A stretch of DNA of 64,000 bases, taken from contig NZ_CP012382.1 of assembly GCF_001267885.1 (NCBI RefSeq), forward strand, positions 8,233,001 through 8,297,000. The letters are read 5' to 3'. Under the pieces are notes generated by a model that worked only from the letters and a program-made list of their open reading frames with translations, searched no databases and was not told the origin of the DNA. The DNA comes from Streptomyces ambofaciens ATCC 23877 (GTDB lineage: Bacteria; Actinomycetota; Actinomycetes; Streptomycetales; Streptomycetaceae). Positions 45,341 through 53,557 of the stretch are shown piece by piece. How positions within the stretch are numbered: the first letter of the stretch is position 1; every line of letters begins with the position of its first letter. A program made the translations under genes and the position numbers.

Positions 45341-45931
45341 TTGGCCTCCAGCAGTCCTCGGCCTCGCCGACGCCACCGGCGAGCGCACCCACACCTAACG
45401 CACGGCACCGGCAAGCGCACGTCCTACCGATTCGCCGGCGCATACGCCGACCCGGCGCGCCTGTACGACCTGGCGGGTCTGTACAAGATGGGGCACCGCT
45501 ACTACGACCCCACCCTCGGCCGCTTCACCCAGCCCGACCCCTCCGGCCAGGAAGAGAACGCCTATCTCTACGCGGGCGGCGATCCCATCAACCGCGTCGA
45601 CCCCAGGGGCCTGGACTTCCTGGGCTGGGACGGCGGCCAGTGGGCCAGAGCCGCAGGCGTCGGCGCCTCAGTCGCAGGGGCGTTCGCGAGCGGTCCGCTC
45701 GGCATCGGCTTGGCGGCCGCCTCAGTGGGCCTCGGCGTCACCGGCTCGATTATGCAGGGAAACTCTGTCGGACAGACCGTCGCCACCGGAATTCTAGGCG
45801 CGGCGACCGGTGGAGTAGGAGTTCTTGCAGCGTCTGCAGGCATCGGAGGTAAGACCGGAATCGGCCTCGCCGCAGGGTATACCGCGCTCGATGTCGGGGG
45901 CGGTATCGGAATCTCGGGCAGTTTCCCGTAA
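45341..45931 (+). CDS. Orphan RHS core fragment with tip 3
   Basis: About 196 residues. The first part is a mosaic of rhs pieces: LGLADATGERTHT is readable in another frame and TGKRTSYRFAGAYADPA in this one. A full core follows (MGHRYYDPTLGRFTQPDPSG, INRVDPRGL), then a tip of about 100 residues rich in Gly/Ala with glycine-zipper-like spacing (GVGASVAGAFASGPLGIGLA, GILGAATGGVGVLAASAG). The start is uncertain; ATG 45488 within the core is an alternative. Confidence 0.7.
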   Translation: MASSSPRPRRRHRRAHPHLTHGTGKRTSYRFAGAYADPARLYDLAGLYKMGHRYYDPTLGRFTQPDPSGQEENAYLYAGGDPINRVDPRGLDFLGWDGGQWARAAGVGASVAGAFASGPLGIGLAAASVGLGVTGSIMQGNSVGQTVATGILGAATGGVGVLAASAGIGGKTGIGLAAGYTALDVGGGIGISGSFP

Positions 45932-45943
45932 AGAGGAGTTCAA

Positions 45944-46081
45944 ATGGACACCCTGGCCTTCACGCCGATCAACGGTTCCATGATGGCGACCATCATCCTG
46001 GGAGTTATCGCCGTGGTCGGAGTTGCCGTGGGGACTATGTTCCGCCAGCGGCGGGACGCGAAGAAGAAGGGTGAGAGGTAG
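45944..46081 (+). CDS. Small one-helix membrane protein, candidate immunity 4a
   Basis: 45 residues: helix MMATIILGVIAVVGVAVGTM then basic FRQRRDAKKKGER. aagaggag precedes ATG 45944, which lies 12 bases after the tip 3 stop. Tight spacing suggests cotranscription with tip 3. Confidence 0.6.
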   Translation: MDTLAFTPINGSMMATIILGVIAVVGVAVGTMFRQRRDAKKKGER

Positions 46082-46090
46082 AGCGACGAC

Positions 46091-46252
46091 ATGCTGAGCG
46101 GAGGGTCGGCAACTGAGCGCCGGCCCTTCGTCCACGCACCTCAGGCATCCTCTTGGTTCCCCGGTGGCGCCACGGGGGCGGTCCTGCTCGTCATTGCCAT
46201 ACTTGCGGTGCTGGCTGGCATCTGCATGGGGCTTTCAAAGCGGCATCGCTGA
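46091..46252 (+). CDS. Small one-helix membrane protein, candidate immunity 4b
   Basis: 53 residues: soluble N-terminus (about 1-28), one helix (GAVLLVIAILAVLAGICMGL) and basic SKRHR end. Nine bases after the preceding small ORF. No strong ribosome site beyond gtagagcgacgac; could be coupled. Confidence 0.45.
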   Translation: MLSGGSATERRPFVHAPQASSWFPGGATGAVLLVIAILAVLAGICMGLSKRHR

Positions 46253-46302
46253 CTCACCGACGCGCTACCAGCCGGTCCTCACCTCGAAAACAGCACCGGC
46301 AA

Positions 46303-46354
46303 GCGCGCCCGATTCGCGGGTGAAGCGATAGCACTCGGGGCGGCCGCTATGTGA
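46303..46354 (+). other. Short RHS scrap
   Basis: STGKRARFAGEA in the plus frame matches the TGKRTSYRFAGA segment of the orphan core at 45.4 kb, then TGA follows. It marks the right limit of rhs-derived DNA. Confidence 0.4.
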
Positions 46355-46374
46355 CTTGTCATCGTATTTTGCTG

Positions 46375-46606
46375 GCGCACTGTGAGGGCGGGTGTTCGGG
46401 CCAGGTAGTGCACGCAGCCACGCTCCCGGAACCAGCGCAACACCAGCACGGCCTGCCGGAACGGTCCGAGCGCCCGCGAGCCGTCGGAGTGCCGATCCGG
46501 TCTCGACGCGCGGCCGGCAGACGGCGAGGTGGTCCACGACCTGGCGTGGGACATCCAGCGTGGCAACATAGGCAACCAATGTGAAGCCTTGGGCGGTTAC
46601 GGACAT
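46375..46606 (-). pseudogene. IS5-type transposase/helix-turn-helix N-terminal remnant
   Basis: From ATG 46606 the minus strand reads AQGFTLVAYVATLDVPRQVV, then in a second frame ALGPFRQAVLVLRWFRERGC. These are the first two blocks of a well-known Streptomyces IS transposase N-terminal domain. It is frameshifted and truncated at its left end next to the RHS scrap. Confidence 0.65.
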
Positions 46607-46682
46607 GATCTCGTGGTGAGGCCTGTCCCGCCAGGGATTTCACGGTAGTTCTGACGCAGGTGCACCACGACAGGGGCCAACA

Positions 46683-47228
46683 GTGCAGGAGCTCAGTTCC
46701 GCAGTCGTGCTCGTCACCGGAGCCATGGCGTCAGGGAAGTCCACTGTCGCCCAGCTGCTGGCCGAGCGGCTCCCACGCTCCGTGCACCTGCGCGGCGACA
46801 GCTTCCGGCGGATGATCGTGTCCGGTCGCGAGGAGTTCACGCCCCAGCCGACCGCCGAGGCAACGGCTCAGCTGCGACTGCGCTACCAGGCCTCCGCTGC
46901 GGTCGCAGACCTGTACGCGCAGGCGGGATGGACCGTCGTCGTCCAAGACATCGTTCTCGGCGAGCATTTGGATGCCTACCTTGATGCCGTGACCGCGAGG
47001 CCCCTGTATCTGGTCGTCCTTGCCCCCCGCCCCGAAGCACTCGCAGCGCGTGAGGCCGGCCGCCACAAGAACGGCTACGGCGGCCCCTGGACGGTCGACC
47101 TCCTGGACGACGCCCTACGCCGTGACACCCCGCTCCGCGGGCTCTGGCTGGACACGTCGGACCAGACACCCCACCAGACCGTAGATCAGATCCTCGCTGA
47201 CCTTGCCACGGCTCGCATCGTCGGCTGA
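46683..47228 (+). CDS. P-loop kinase (chloramphenicol-phosphotransferase/zeta-like)
   Basis: 181 residues. Walker A GAMASGKST at the N-terminus, RGDSFRR after strand 2 and a basic lid AAREAGRHKNGYGG place it with small P-loop phosphotransferases. Such proteins phosphorylate antibiotics, sugars or nucleotide sugars; the substrate cannot be told. GTG 46683 start. Monocistronic. Confidence 0.85.
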   Translation: MQELSSAVVLVTGAMASGKSTVAQLLAERLPRSVHLRGDSFRRMIVSGREEFTPQPTAEATAQLRLRYQASAAVADLYAQAGWTVVVQDIVLGEHLDAYLDAVTARPLYLVVLAPRPEALAAREAGRHKNGYGGPWTVDLLDDALRRDTPLRGLWLDTSDQTPHQTVDQILADLATARIVG

Positions 47229-47346
47229 GAGAGCCCGTCAGAAGGCCGCTGAGAGCACCTCATTGGCCGCCGTCCGTGGCGGTACCGGATGACGGACCTG
47301 TCCTGCTGCATCTCTGATGCACACCCAAGGCGGGAAGGGGCGGGGG

Positions 47347-47904
47347 CTATCCGTTCTTGTGCCGCTGGTAGTGACGGGCGACGCGCACGCGGTTGCCGCA
47401 GCGGGCGGCCGAGCACCAGCGGCGGCGGGGGTGGGCGGGCAGGAAGAGCAGCACGCAGTCGTGTGCCTCGCACTCCCGGATCTTGGTGACCGCCGGATCG
47501 GCCAGAAGTTCGGCGGCAGCCTCCGCGAGCCAGGCGGCCAGGCGCTGGCCTGGTGATCCGTCGCGTCTGCGCGTGGCGGTCACCGCAGATCCGTCCCACG
47601 CCAGCTCGCTGATCGAGGGTGCGGCGCGTTGCGCCTCATTGAGGGCTGCCAGGTCGTCAGTCATGGGCTTCTCGCCCCGGCGTAGGTGGGCGAGGGCGCG
47701 GGCGGTGTGTTCGCGTACGGCCTGGACGGCGGCCAGATCCGCGGCCGTGACCTGTTCGGGTGCTGCGTCCGGGAGGCGCTCGGTCTGGAGGGCCCACCAT
47801 GTGCGCAGGTCGTCGGGGGCGGCAAGCAAGTCGCCGGTGGCCGGGCGGGTGTTGACCAGGTCCAGGGCCAGCGGTTCTCCGATCGGAGGTACAAGCGCGC
47901 TCAT
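47347..47904 (-). CDS. CGNR zinc-finger transcriptional regulator
   Basis: 185 residues. ABATE-type N-terminal stress-binding region (GEPLALDLVNTRP) and C-terminal CGNR zinc finger (CEAHDCVLLFL, CSAARCGNRVRVARHYQRHK). Binds DNA and is thought to sense a stressor. Divergent from the hydrolase at 47984 with a likely operator between them. A second protein of this type occurs at 61227. Confidence 0.92.
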   Translation of the reverse strand: MSALVPPIGEPLALDLVNTRPATGDLLAAPDDLRTWWALQTERLPDAAPEQVTAADLAAVQAVREHTARALAHLRRGEKPMTDDLAALNEAQRAAPSISELAWDGSAVTATRRRDGSPGQRLAAWLAEAAAELLADPAVTKIRECEAHDCVLLFLPAHPRRRWCSAARCGNRVRVARHYQRHKNG

Positions 47905-47933
47905 GCAACTAATCCTACATCCCCTCATTAACC

Positions 47934-47956
47934 CGTTAGTCTGGTCATGTCTAACG
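47934..47956. promoter_or_regulatory. Inverted repeat, candidate CGNR operator
   Basis: cgttag (47934-47939) and ctaacg (47951-47956) with an 11-base spacer, centred between the divergent CGNR gene and the hydrolase. The region is AT-rich and likely overlaps both promoters. Confidence 0.45.
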
Positions 47957-47983
47957 CATCCATCGCCAGTGAAGGGATTAGAC

Positions 47984-48856
47984 GTGTCTGTTTCAGTCGC
48001 CAGTACCGTCCATCGCCATGTGGAGGTCGACGGGGTCCGGGTCTTCTACCGCGAGTCCCTGCCCGACCGGGCCGACGCTCCCGTGCTGTTGCTTCTGCAC
48101 GGTTTCCCGTCCGGGTCGCATCAGTTCCGCCGTCTCATCGACGTGCTGGGCTCCCGCTACCGGCTGATCGCGCCGGACTACCCGGGCTTCGGCCACACCC
48201 AGGTCCCGGACGGCTTCACCTACTCGTTCGACCGGCTCGCCGACGTCACCGAGGGGTTCGTCCGGCAGCTCGGCCTCGACCGCTTCGTGATGTACGTGTT
48301 CGACTTCGGCGCACCGGTGGGCTTCCGTCTCGCCGAACGCTCCCCCGAGTGGATCGCGGGTCTCGTCGTGCAGAACGGCAACGCCTATGAGGACGGGCTG
48401 TCGGACGCGGCCCGCGGCGTGCTCCTCGCGGATCCCCAGGAGCCCGGCACCGAGGCTGCGCTCGGCGACCTGTTCACCCTGCCCGGTACCCGCTACCAGT
48501 ACGAGGCCGGCGTCACCGACCCCGAGCTCCTCACCCCGGACAGTTGGACCCTCGATCAGCACTTCCTGGACCAGCCGGGCCGTAAGGAAGCCCAACGGGC
48601 GCTCTTCTTCGACTACCGCACGAACATCGACAGCTACGGACGCTGGCAGGCGTGGCTGCGCCGGAACATGCCGCCCGCCCTGATCACCTGGGGAGCCCAC
48701 GACCCCTTCTTCCTCGCACCCGGAGCCCACGCCTACCTCCGGGATCTGCCCGACGCTGAAGTCCACCTTCTCGACACCGGGCACTTCGCCCTGGAAACCC
48801 ACCTGCCGCAGATCGCTCCGCTGATCGCCGATTTCCTCGACCGCACCTGGAAGTGA
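47984..48856 (+). CDS. Alpha/beta hydrolase, epoxide-hydrolase/haloalkane-dehalogenase type
   Basis: 290 residues. HGFPSGSHQFR (oxyanion), DYPGFGHT, and a nucleophile elbow reading YVFDFGAPVG with Asp as nucleophile, as in epoxide hydrolases and haloalkane dehalogenases. The acid is in WGAHDPFF and His in DTGHFALETH. GTG 47984 follows gaaggga. Divergent CGNR regulator is the probable controller. Confidence 0.9.
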   Translation: MSVSVASTVHRHVEVDGVRVFYRESLPDRADAPVLLLLHGFPSGSHQFRRLIDVLGSRYRLIAPDYPGFGHTQVPDGFTYSFDRLADVTEGFVRQLGLDRFVMYVFDFGAPVGFRLAERSPEWIAGLVVQNGNAYEDGLSDAARGVLLADPQEPGTEAALGDLFTLPGTRYQYEAGVTDPELLTPDSWTLDQHFLDQPGRKEAQRALFFDYRTNIDSYGRWQAWLRRNMPPALITWGAHDPFFLAPGAHAYLRDLPDAEVHLLDTGHFALETHLPQIAPLIADFLDRTWK

Positions 48857-49032
48857 CCGTGCCCGCCCACCCTGATGTGATCGTCGTACGGCGCCGCCCC
48901 TGGGGCGTTGCGGGCAGCCTGTTCGCGGCCGTGTCTGCCTGCGGCGCGGTCGACGCGGTCCTCGCCCGGTACATCAAGGACGGCACCGTCGCCGACGCCG
49001 ACCACGGAGACAGCCCGCGAACCTCGGTGTGA
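48853..49032 (+). CDS. Small hypothetical protein overlapping the hydrolase stop
   Basis: 59 residues from GTG 48853 (GTGA overlap). VIVVRRRPWGVAGSLFAAVS then YIKDGTVADADHGDSP. A short hydrophobic stretch but no clear helix; no known domain. The overlap favours real translation, but it may be a gene scrap. Confidence 0.35.
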   Translation: MTVPAHPDVIVVRRRPWGVAGSLFAAVSACGAVDAVLARYIKDGTVADADHGDSPRTSV

Positions 49033-49147
49033 CTGAGCACTTCAGCGGGTGCATTGTCAGTTGATCTGACGGGTTGAGCACCATGGGCGGCCGACCTCAC
49101 GAGCTGGTCCGAGGAGGAGTTCACGCCGGGGCCGGCACAGGTGCCGG

Positions 49148-50014
49148 TCAGTCTTCGAGTGTCCCGACGTCCGCCCACTGGGGTGCGTGGTCCTGGACGA
49201 ACTCGGCGAAGGTACGGGGCGGGCGGCCGGTCAAGTCCAGCACCGCGGTGCTGACGCGGGCGTCCCGGCCGGTTCGGATGCCGACGTCGACGGCGGCCAG
49301 GGCGGCCGCGAAGGCGTCCGGCATGCCGGACGCACGGTAGGCGTCCGCCTGCTCGGCGACCCCGACGGGCACGACCCGGACCGGCCGGCCGGTGTGGAGG
49401 GTGATGATCTGTGCCGCGTCCTGGTAATTCAGCGCCTTCGGCCCGGTGAGCAGGTAGTCACGCCGGTCGTCGGGGTGGCCATACGGCCCGGTCAGTAGCA
49501 CGGCGGCCACCGCCGCGATGTCTCGAGCGTCGATCCAGCCCACCCGGCCGGTTCCGGCAGCTGTGCGGATCTCACCGCGTCGCCGGATCCCCTCACCCAG
49601 CGGGTGAGGGGCCAAGAAGTTCTGCATGAACCCGGAGGGGCGCAGCACCACCCATCCCGGCCGGGCCCGCACGCGCGCGGCCAGTTCCAGCGCGCTGGCG
49701 GCACCGGGCAGCACGATGGCGGCACCGAGCAGCACCACCCGGCGCACGCCGAGGCGGTCGGCCTCGGCCAAGAACGGTTCGACCAGCGGCATCGGATCTG
49801 TGGTGTCTACCGGAGGCACCAGGTAGACCCGGTCCATCCCGTGCAATGCGGCCGGATGGGTGGCCGGATCTCTCCAGTCGAACCGAACAGCGTCCGGGGC
49901 ATCGGCCGCTGGGATGCGGCTTGCCACCCGGACCGGCACACCACTCCTGCGGAGCAGTTCGGCCAGGGTGCTTCCGGTCTTCCCGGTGCCGCCGGTGATC
50001 AGCACGCCGGTCAT
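49148..50014 (-). CDS. NmrA-family NAD(P)-binding oxidoreductase
   Basis: 288 residues. Atypical SDR with dinucleotide motif ITGGTGKTGSTLAELL, VYLVPPV, and PSGFMQNFLAPHPL around the substrate loop. NmrA-like proteins act as quinone or azo reductases or redox sensors. Its ATG overlaps the stop of the SnoaL gene (ATGA), so they form an operon divergent from the XRE regulator at 50593. Confidence 0.92.
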   Translation of the reverse strand: MTGVLITGGTGKTGSTLAELLRRSGVPVRVASRIPAADAPDAVRFDWRDPATHPAALHGMDRVYLVPPVDTTDPMPLVEPFLAEADRLGVRRVVLLGAAIVLPGAASALELAARVRARPGWVVLRPSGFMQNFLAPHPLGEGIRRRGEIRTAAGTGRVGWIDARDIAAVAAVLLTGPYGHPDDRRDYLLTGPKALNYQDAAQIITLHTGRPVRVVPVGVAEQADAYRASGMPDAFAAALAAVDVGIRTGRDARVSTAVLDLTGRPPRTFAEFVQDHAPQWADVGTLED

Positions 50015-50457
50015 CGCGTGGCCTGCGAGCGCAGCGAGCCGAGCAGTTCGGGCAGCGTGCCGGCCGCTGAGGCGGCCGCCAGCGGGTTCCAGTAGTCCCG
50101 ATAACGGGTGATCAGGCCCTGGTGGGTGGCGAGCACCGTGATGTAGTCCAACTGGTACGGCGCATCGGTGGCCACCGTGCGGCCGCGCGCGGTGAACTCC
50201 ACCACGATGGTGTCCGGCTGGTCCGTGTGACGCACGGTGAGGGCCGGGATCGCCTGCACGTCCATCAGGTCCGGGTAGCCGGCCAGATATCCCCGGACGG
50301 CCTCACGTCCGGTCAGCCGTCTCGGTGAGGCACCCTGGGCGAAGGGGAACTCGGCGGTGCCGTACTCCGCCCACAGATCGGCGACGGCATCCATGTCTTT
50401 GGCCAGCAGCAGCTCCAGCAGCCGGCGGAAGGTCTCTTCGGAAGTGCGTGGTGACAC
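50011..50457 (-). CDS. SnoaL/NTF2-like fold protein
   Basis: 148 residues. Cone-shaped NTF2 fold, with FRRLLELLLAKDMDAVADLW, YDFPF-equivalent EFPFAQ, GREAVRGYL and a terminal YRDYWNPL motif. Members are polyketide cyclases, isomerases or ligand binders. GTG 50457 follows ggagaatc. First gene of the SnoaL-NmrA pair. Confidence 0.9.
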   Translation of the reverse strand: MSPRTSEETFRRLLELLLAKDMDAVADLWAEYGTAEFPFAQGASPRRLTGREAVRGYLAGYPDLMDVQAIPALTVRHTDQPDTIVVEFTARGRTVATDAPYQLDYITVLATHQGLITRYRDYWNPLAAASAAGTLPELLGSLRSQATR

Positions 50458-50592
50458 GGTGATTCTCCAGCGTTCTGCAGGACGTGTGACCGCATCAGAG
50501 TGCGTGCACGAGGCAGTGCCGTGGAACGCACCAGTGAGCCCCGGACCACTGGTCCGTGGCTAAGCCGAGTGCCGCTGTGCCAACCTGGCCGG

Positions 50593-51438
50593 GTGAGCAG
50601 AGCAGATCTGGCCGACTTCCTGCGCCGCCGACGGGAAGCGCTGCGCCCGGCCCAGATGCCGGCCACAGCTGTCCACCCACCCGGCCTGCGTGCCCGGCGT
50701 ACCCCCGGGCTGCGGCGGGAAGAGGTGGCCGCCCTGGCCGGGGTGTCCACGAGCTACTACGAGCGACTGGAGCAGGCCCGCGCGCCGCGTCCGTCGCCGC
50801 AGGTGCTGTCCGCACTGGGCACGGCACTGCGCCTCACCGACACAGAGCGTGAGCACCTGGCACGGCTGGCCGGGCAGATCCCGCCCAGTACGGAAGCCGA
50901 TCGCGCGCCGGTGCCTGCCGATGCGCACCGACTGCTGCATCGGCTCGGGCCGATTCCCGCCTATGTGGTGAACGACCTGGAGGACATCGTGGCCTGGAAC
51001 GCTGCGGCGGCCGCGTTGATCATCGACTTCGCGCAGTTGTCCGTCCACGAGCGCAACACCGTGCGCCTCGCCATCCGGTTGAGCGGCACCCTCTGCTCGG
51101 CCCCTGCCGGCGCGGAAGGCGACTTCGCCCGGCAGTCCGCCGCCCACCTGCGCGCGGCCGGCGCCCGCCACCCGGCGGACCGTGCGCTGGGCGAGCTGGT
51201 CAACGAGTACGCCGCACACAACCCGGACTTCGTCGCCGGCTGGCGCAGCCACGACGTGCACCCCCGGCCGACCCTGCGCAAACGCCTGCAGCATCCCGAA
51301 GTCGGCGAGCTGGAACTGGACCGTCAGACCCTGCTCATGCCCGGCACCAGCCTGCGGCTGGTGCTCTACACCGCAGATCCCGGCAGCCCGAGCGCCACCG
51401 CACTGGCCAAGCTAGGTCCTTTCGACGCGGCACCGTGA
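50593..51438 (+). CDS. XRE-family regulator with MmyB-like ligand domain
   Basis: 281 residues. HTH_31/XRE domain (about 5-85, RRTPGLRREEVAALAGVS then YYERLEQ) followed by a MmyB-like PAS-related fatty-acid-binding domain (AYVVNDLEDIVAWNAAA, HPEVGELELDRQTLLMPG, LRLVLYTADPGS). GTG 50593. Divergent from the SnoaL-NmrA operon, which such regulators usually control. Confidence 0.92.
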   Translation: MSRADLADFLRRRREALRPAQMPATAVHPPGLRARRTPGLRREEVAALAGVSTSYYERLEQARAPRPSPQVLSALGTALRLTDTEREHLARLAGQIPPSTEADRAPVPADAHRLLHRLGPIPAYVVNDLEDIVAWNAAAAALIIDFAQLSVHERNTVRLAIRLSGTLCSAPAGAEGDFARQSAAHLRAAGARHPADRALGELVNEYAAHNPDFVAGWRSHDVHPRPTLRKRLQHPEVGELELDRQTLLMPGTSLRLVLYTADPGSPSATALAKLGPFDAAP

Positions 51439-51803
51439 CCGCTGGCCCGGGCCAGGTGGGGCGGCAAGGCCCCTGTCCACGAACGCTCGGGAGCCCCAGC
51501 CCAGCGGCTGGCAGAGCTGGCAGACCTCTCCGCGGCGGCAGCGTCCCGGACGACTTCCTCGCCGCGATGGACGACTACAAGGACCGCCACCCGGAGCCGG
51601 TCGTCCCAGTGATCAAGGCCACGGTCAAGGCGACCTGGGCAAGCTCCGGCGAGCGGACCCGGGGCGAGGGCCGGAAACCCGGGCAGCCGTGGCGCGCCTG
51701 GCCCGGCCCACCGCATCAGGTTCTTCCCGCCGCACCAGCGTGCTGCCGTCCGCGGTCACCGGGGGAGTGCGAGCGCTTGGCGTTGGCGGATCTCGGCGGG
51801 CTG
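51439..51803. other. Gene-free stretch
   Basis: A plus-strand segment AAMDDYKDRHPEPVVPVIKA near 51560-51620 is protein-like and its frame overlaps the previous stop (GTG 51435). It has no domain, and its continuation antisense to the HAD gene looks like shadow. Nothing firm. Confidence 0.35.
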
Positions 51804-52514
51804 TCAGGGCTCTCGCGTCCCCCGCGGGCCGTCCAGCGCGTGGGCCCAGGCCAGCAGTTCGGGAGCGTCCAGCGCCGGTAACCACCCGTCGGCCCGGGCG
51901 GCGCCGTCGCCCTGTGGCCGGGGGCCGACGCCCAGGACCCGCAGGCCGGCCCGGCGGGCCGCTTCCACACCGGTCAGGGAGTCCTCCACGGCCAGTGCCC
52001 GGTGCGGGTGGACGCCGCAGAGCCGGGCCGCCACGGCGTACACGTCGGGGTGCGGCTTGGGGCGCACGCGGTCCCCGGTGTCGGGGACGACGAGGTGCTG
52101 GAAGTGCGCGAGCAGCCCGGCCCGTTCCAGGCTGCCTTCGACCACGACTCTCGGGCAGTTGCTGGCCACCGCCAGCGGCAGGCGGTCGGAGAGCAGCCGT
52201 ACGAGCCGCACCGCACCCGGCATCGTCACCGGTTCGTCGGTGACCAGTGCCAGGAAGTGGTCGAGAAGCGCGGCCGTCAGGTCCTCGGTCAGTTCGGGTT
52301 TGTGCACGGACTGCGCCATGAGCCGGCCGCAGTCCTCGTAGTGCAGGCCAAGGGCCTGCTCCGCGAACCCGGGCGGCGGCTGGAGCCCGTGCTCCCGAAA
52401 GGCCCGGCTGCGAGCCTCCTGCCAATGGCGTTCGCTGTCCATCAGGGTGCCGTCGCAGTCGAAGACGACGGCTTCGGGCGACCAGTCGAGCAGACCGCGG
52501 TCCGAGGTGGTCAC
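51804..52514 (-). CDS. HAD-superfamily (beta-phosphoglucomutase-like) phosphatase
   Basis: 236 residues. Motif I VFDCDGTLMDSE, cap domain, motif II ASNCP, motif III KPHPD and motif IV VEDSLTGVEAA. Subfamily IA HAD enzymes act on sugar phosphates and similar metabolites. GTG 52514 is favoured because ggagg lies eight bases upstream; GTG 52535 would include that site in the coding region. Confidence 0.9.
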   Translation of the reverse strand: MTTSDRGLLDWSPEAVVFDCDGTLMDSERHWQEARSRAFREHGLQPPPGFAEQALGLHYEDCGRLMAQSVHKPELTEDLTAALLDHFLALVTDEPVTMPGAVRLVRLLSDRLPLAVASNCPRVVVEGSLERAGLLAHFQHLVVPDTGDRVRPKPHPDVYAVAARLCGVHPHRALAVEDSLTGVEAARRAGLRVLGVGPRPQGDGAARADGWLPALDAPELLAWAHALDGPRGTREP

Positions 52515-52912
52515 TGGAGCCTCCCATGCCTTCACGTGTACGCATGCGGCCTTTCCGTAGCCATAAGGGGAAACGGAAAGATAGCTTCCGCTACGTTATT
52601 TTCGTCCAGGCAAATCGGGCAATAACCCTTTTTGGTGACTCGACGGGTGTCGGAAACAGGCGTATGGCCGGGTGGCGGCGACAACCGTGACACAGCCGCC
52701 GAGACCGTCAATACCGCTATCTCGCCCATCAGTTGACACACGCCCTAGGCCGCGCCCACCCCGGAGCCCCTTGCGCCCATTACCACTCGCAAGTGTTCGC
52801 CTTCGAAAGAACTGCGTAATTGCCCCACCAAAGTGCCTCTTTGGGCTCCGGGCGTACGCTGGCGCACTAAATTCGTGGCCAACATGAGAACAGAGCGAGG
52901 GCGGATGGAACG
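52515..52912. other. Divergent intergenic region upstream of the TetR gene
   Basis: AT-richer than average (52570-52640, 52790-52900). A TTGACA-like -35 occurs near 52734. A minus-strand segment reading KKGYCPICLDENNVAEAIF could be debris. Likely contains promoters for the TetR and HAD genes. Confidence 0.4.
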
Positions 52913-53524
52913 TTGCAAGAACGGGCGAAGGCAACCCGCAGATCACTGCTGGAAGCGGCCGCCCAACTATTCGCTGAACAGGGATACGCGGCCACCAGCG
53001 TCAACGACATAAGTGCAAGATCGGGCCGGACCAGCGGCGCGGTCTACTTCCACTACACCGGCAAGGAGGGCATCGCCCTCGCCGTCGTCGAAGACCGGTT
53101 CGCCACCTGGTCCCAGCTCGCTGCACCCTACGAAGACGAGACAGTCCCCCCGCTCGAACGGCTCGTTGCCCTCAGCTATGCAATCGCCCACGACCTCGCC
53201 CAGGACCCCGTGACACGCGCCGGCGCCCGCCTGTGGGCCGAACGCACCGTCATGACGGCTCCCGTACCCGACCCCTTCGCGCTGTGGACCGCCGCCGCCA
53301 CGCGACTGCTCGCACAGGCCCGCCTAGCAGGACATCTCAACGAGCGCGTCCGCCCCGCCCGCACAGCCCGGACCCTGGTGCGCGCGTTCTTCGGCCTGTG
53401 CACCCTCACCGACGCCCTCGAGGGTACGAACGCCCTCGACGACCGCCTGACCGACTGGTGGCACCTGACCCTGCCCTCCCTCCGGCCGCAACCGCCCCGC
53501 GGGAACCTCCCGGCAGCCCTGTGA
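52913..53524 (+). CDS. ScbR-type TetR regulator (gamma-butyrolactone-receptor-like)
   Basis: 203 residues. N-terminal TetR HTH (LLEAAAQLFAEQGYAATSVN, GRTSGAVYFHYTGKEGIALA) closely follows autoregulator receptors such as ScbR/ArpA, and the Trp-containing RFATWSQLAAPY is typical. The ligand domain fills the rest. Start TTG 52913 is the only in-frame start near the conserved LQERAKATRR. No butenolide/butyrolactone synthase (afsA/scbA) is in the window, so it may be a pseudo-receptor. Confidence 0.88.
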   Translation: MQERAKATRRSLLEAAAQLFAEQGYAATSVNDISARSGRTSGAVYFHYTGKEGIALAVVEDRFATWSQLAAPYEDETVPPLERLVALSYAIAHDLAQDPVTRAGARLWAERTVMTAPVPDPFALWTAAATRLLAQARLAGHLNERVRPARTARTLVRAFFGLCTLTDALEGTNALDDRLTDWWHLTLPSLRPQPPRGNLPAAL

Positions 53525-53557
53525 CGCACCCGTGCAAGGCATGGCAGGATCGCGGCC

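Noticed and set aside
52560..52900. ARE-type autoregulator box upstream of the ScbR-like gene
   Set aside because: The region is AT-rich, but I could not find a convincing match to the gamma-butyrolactone-receptor operator consensus.
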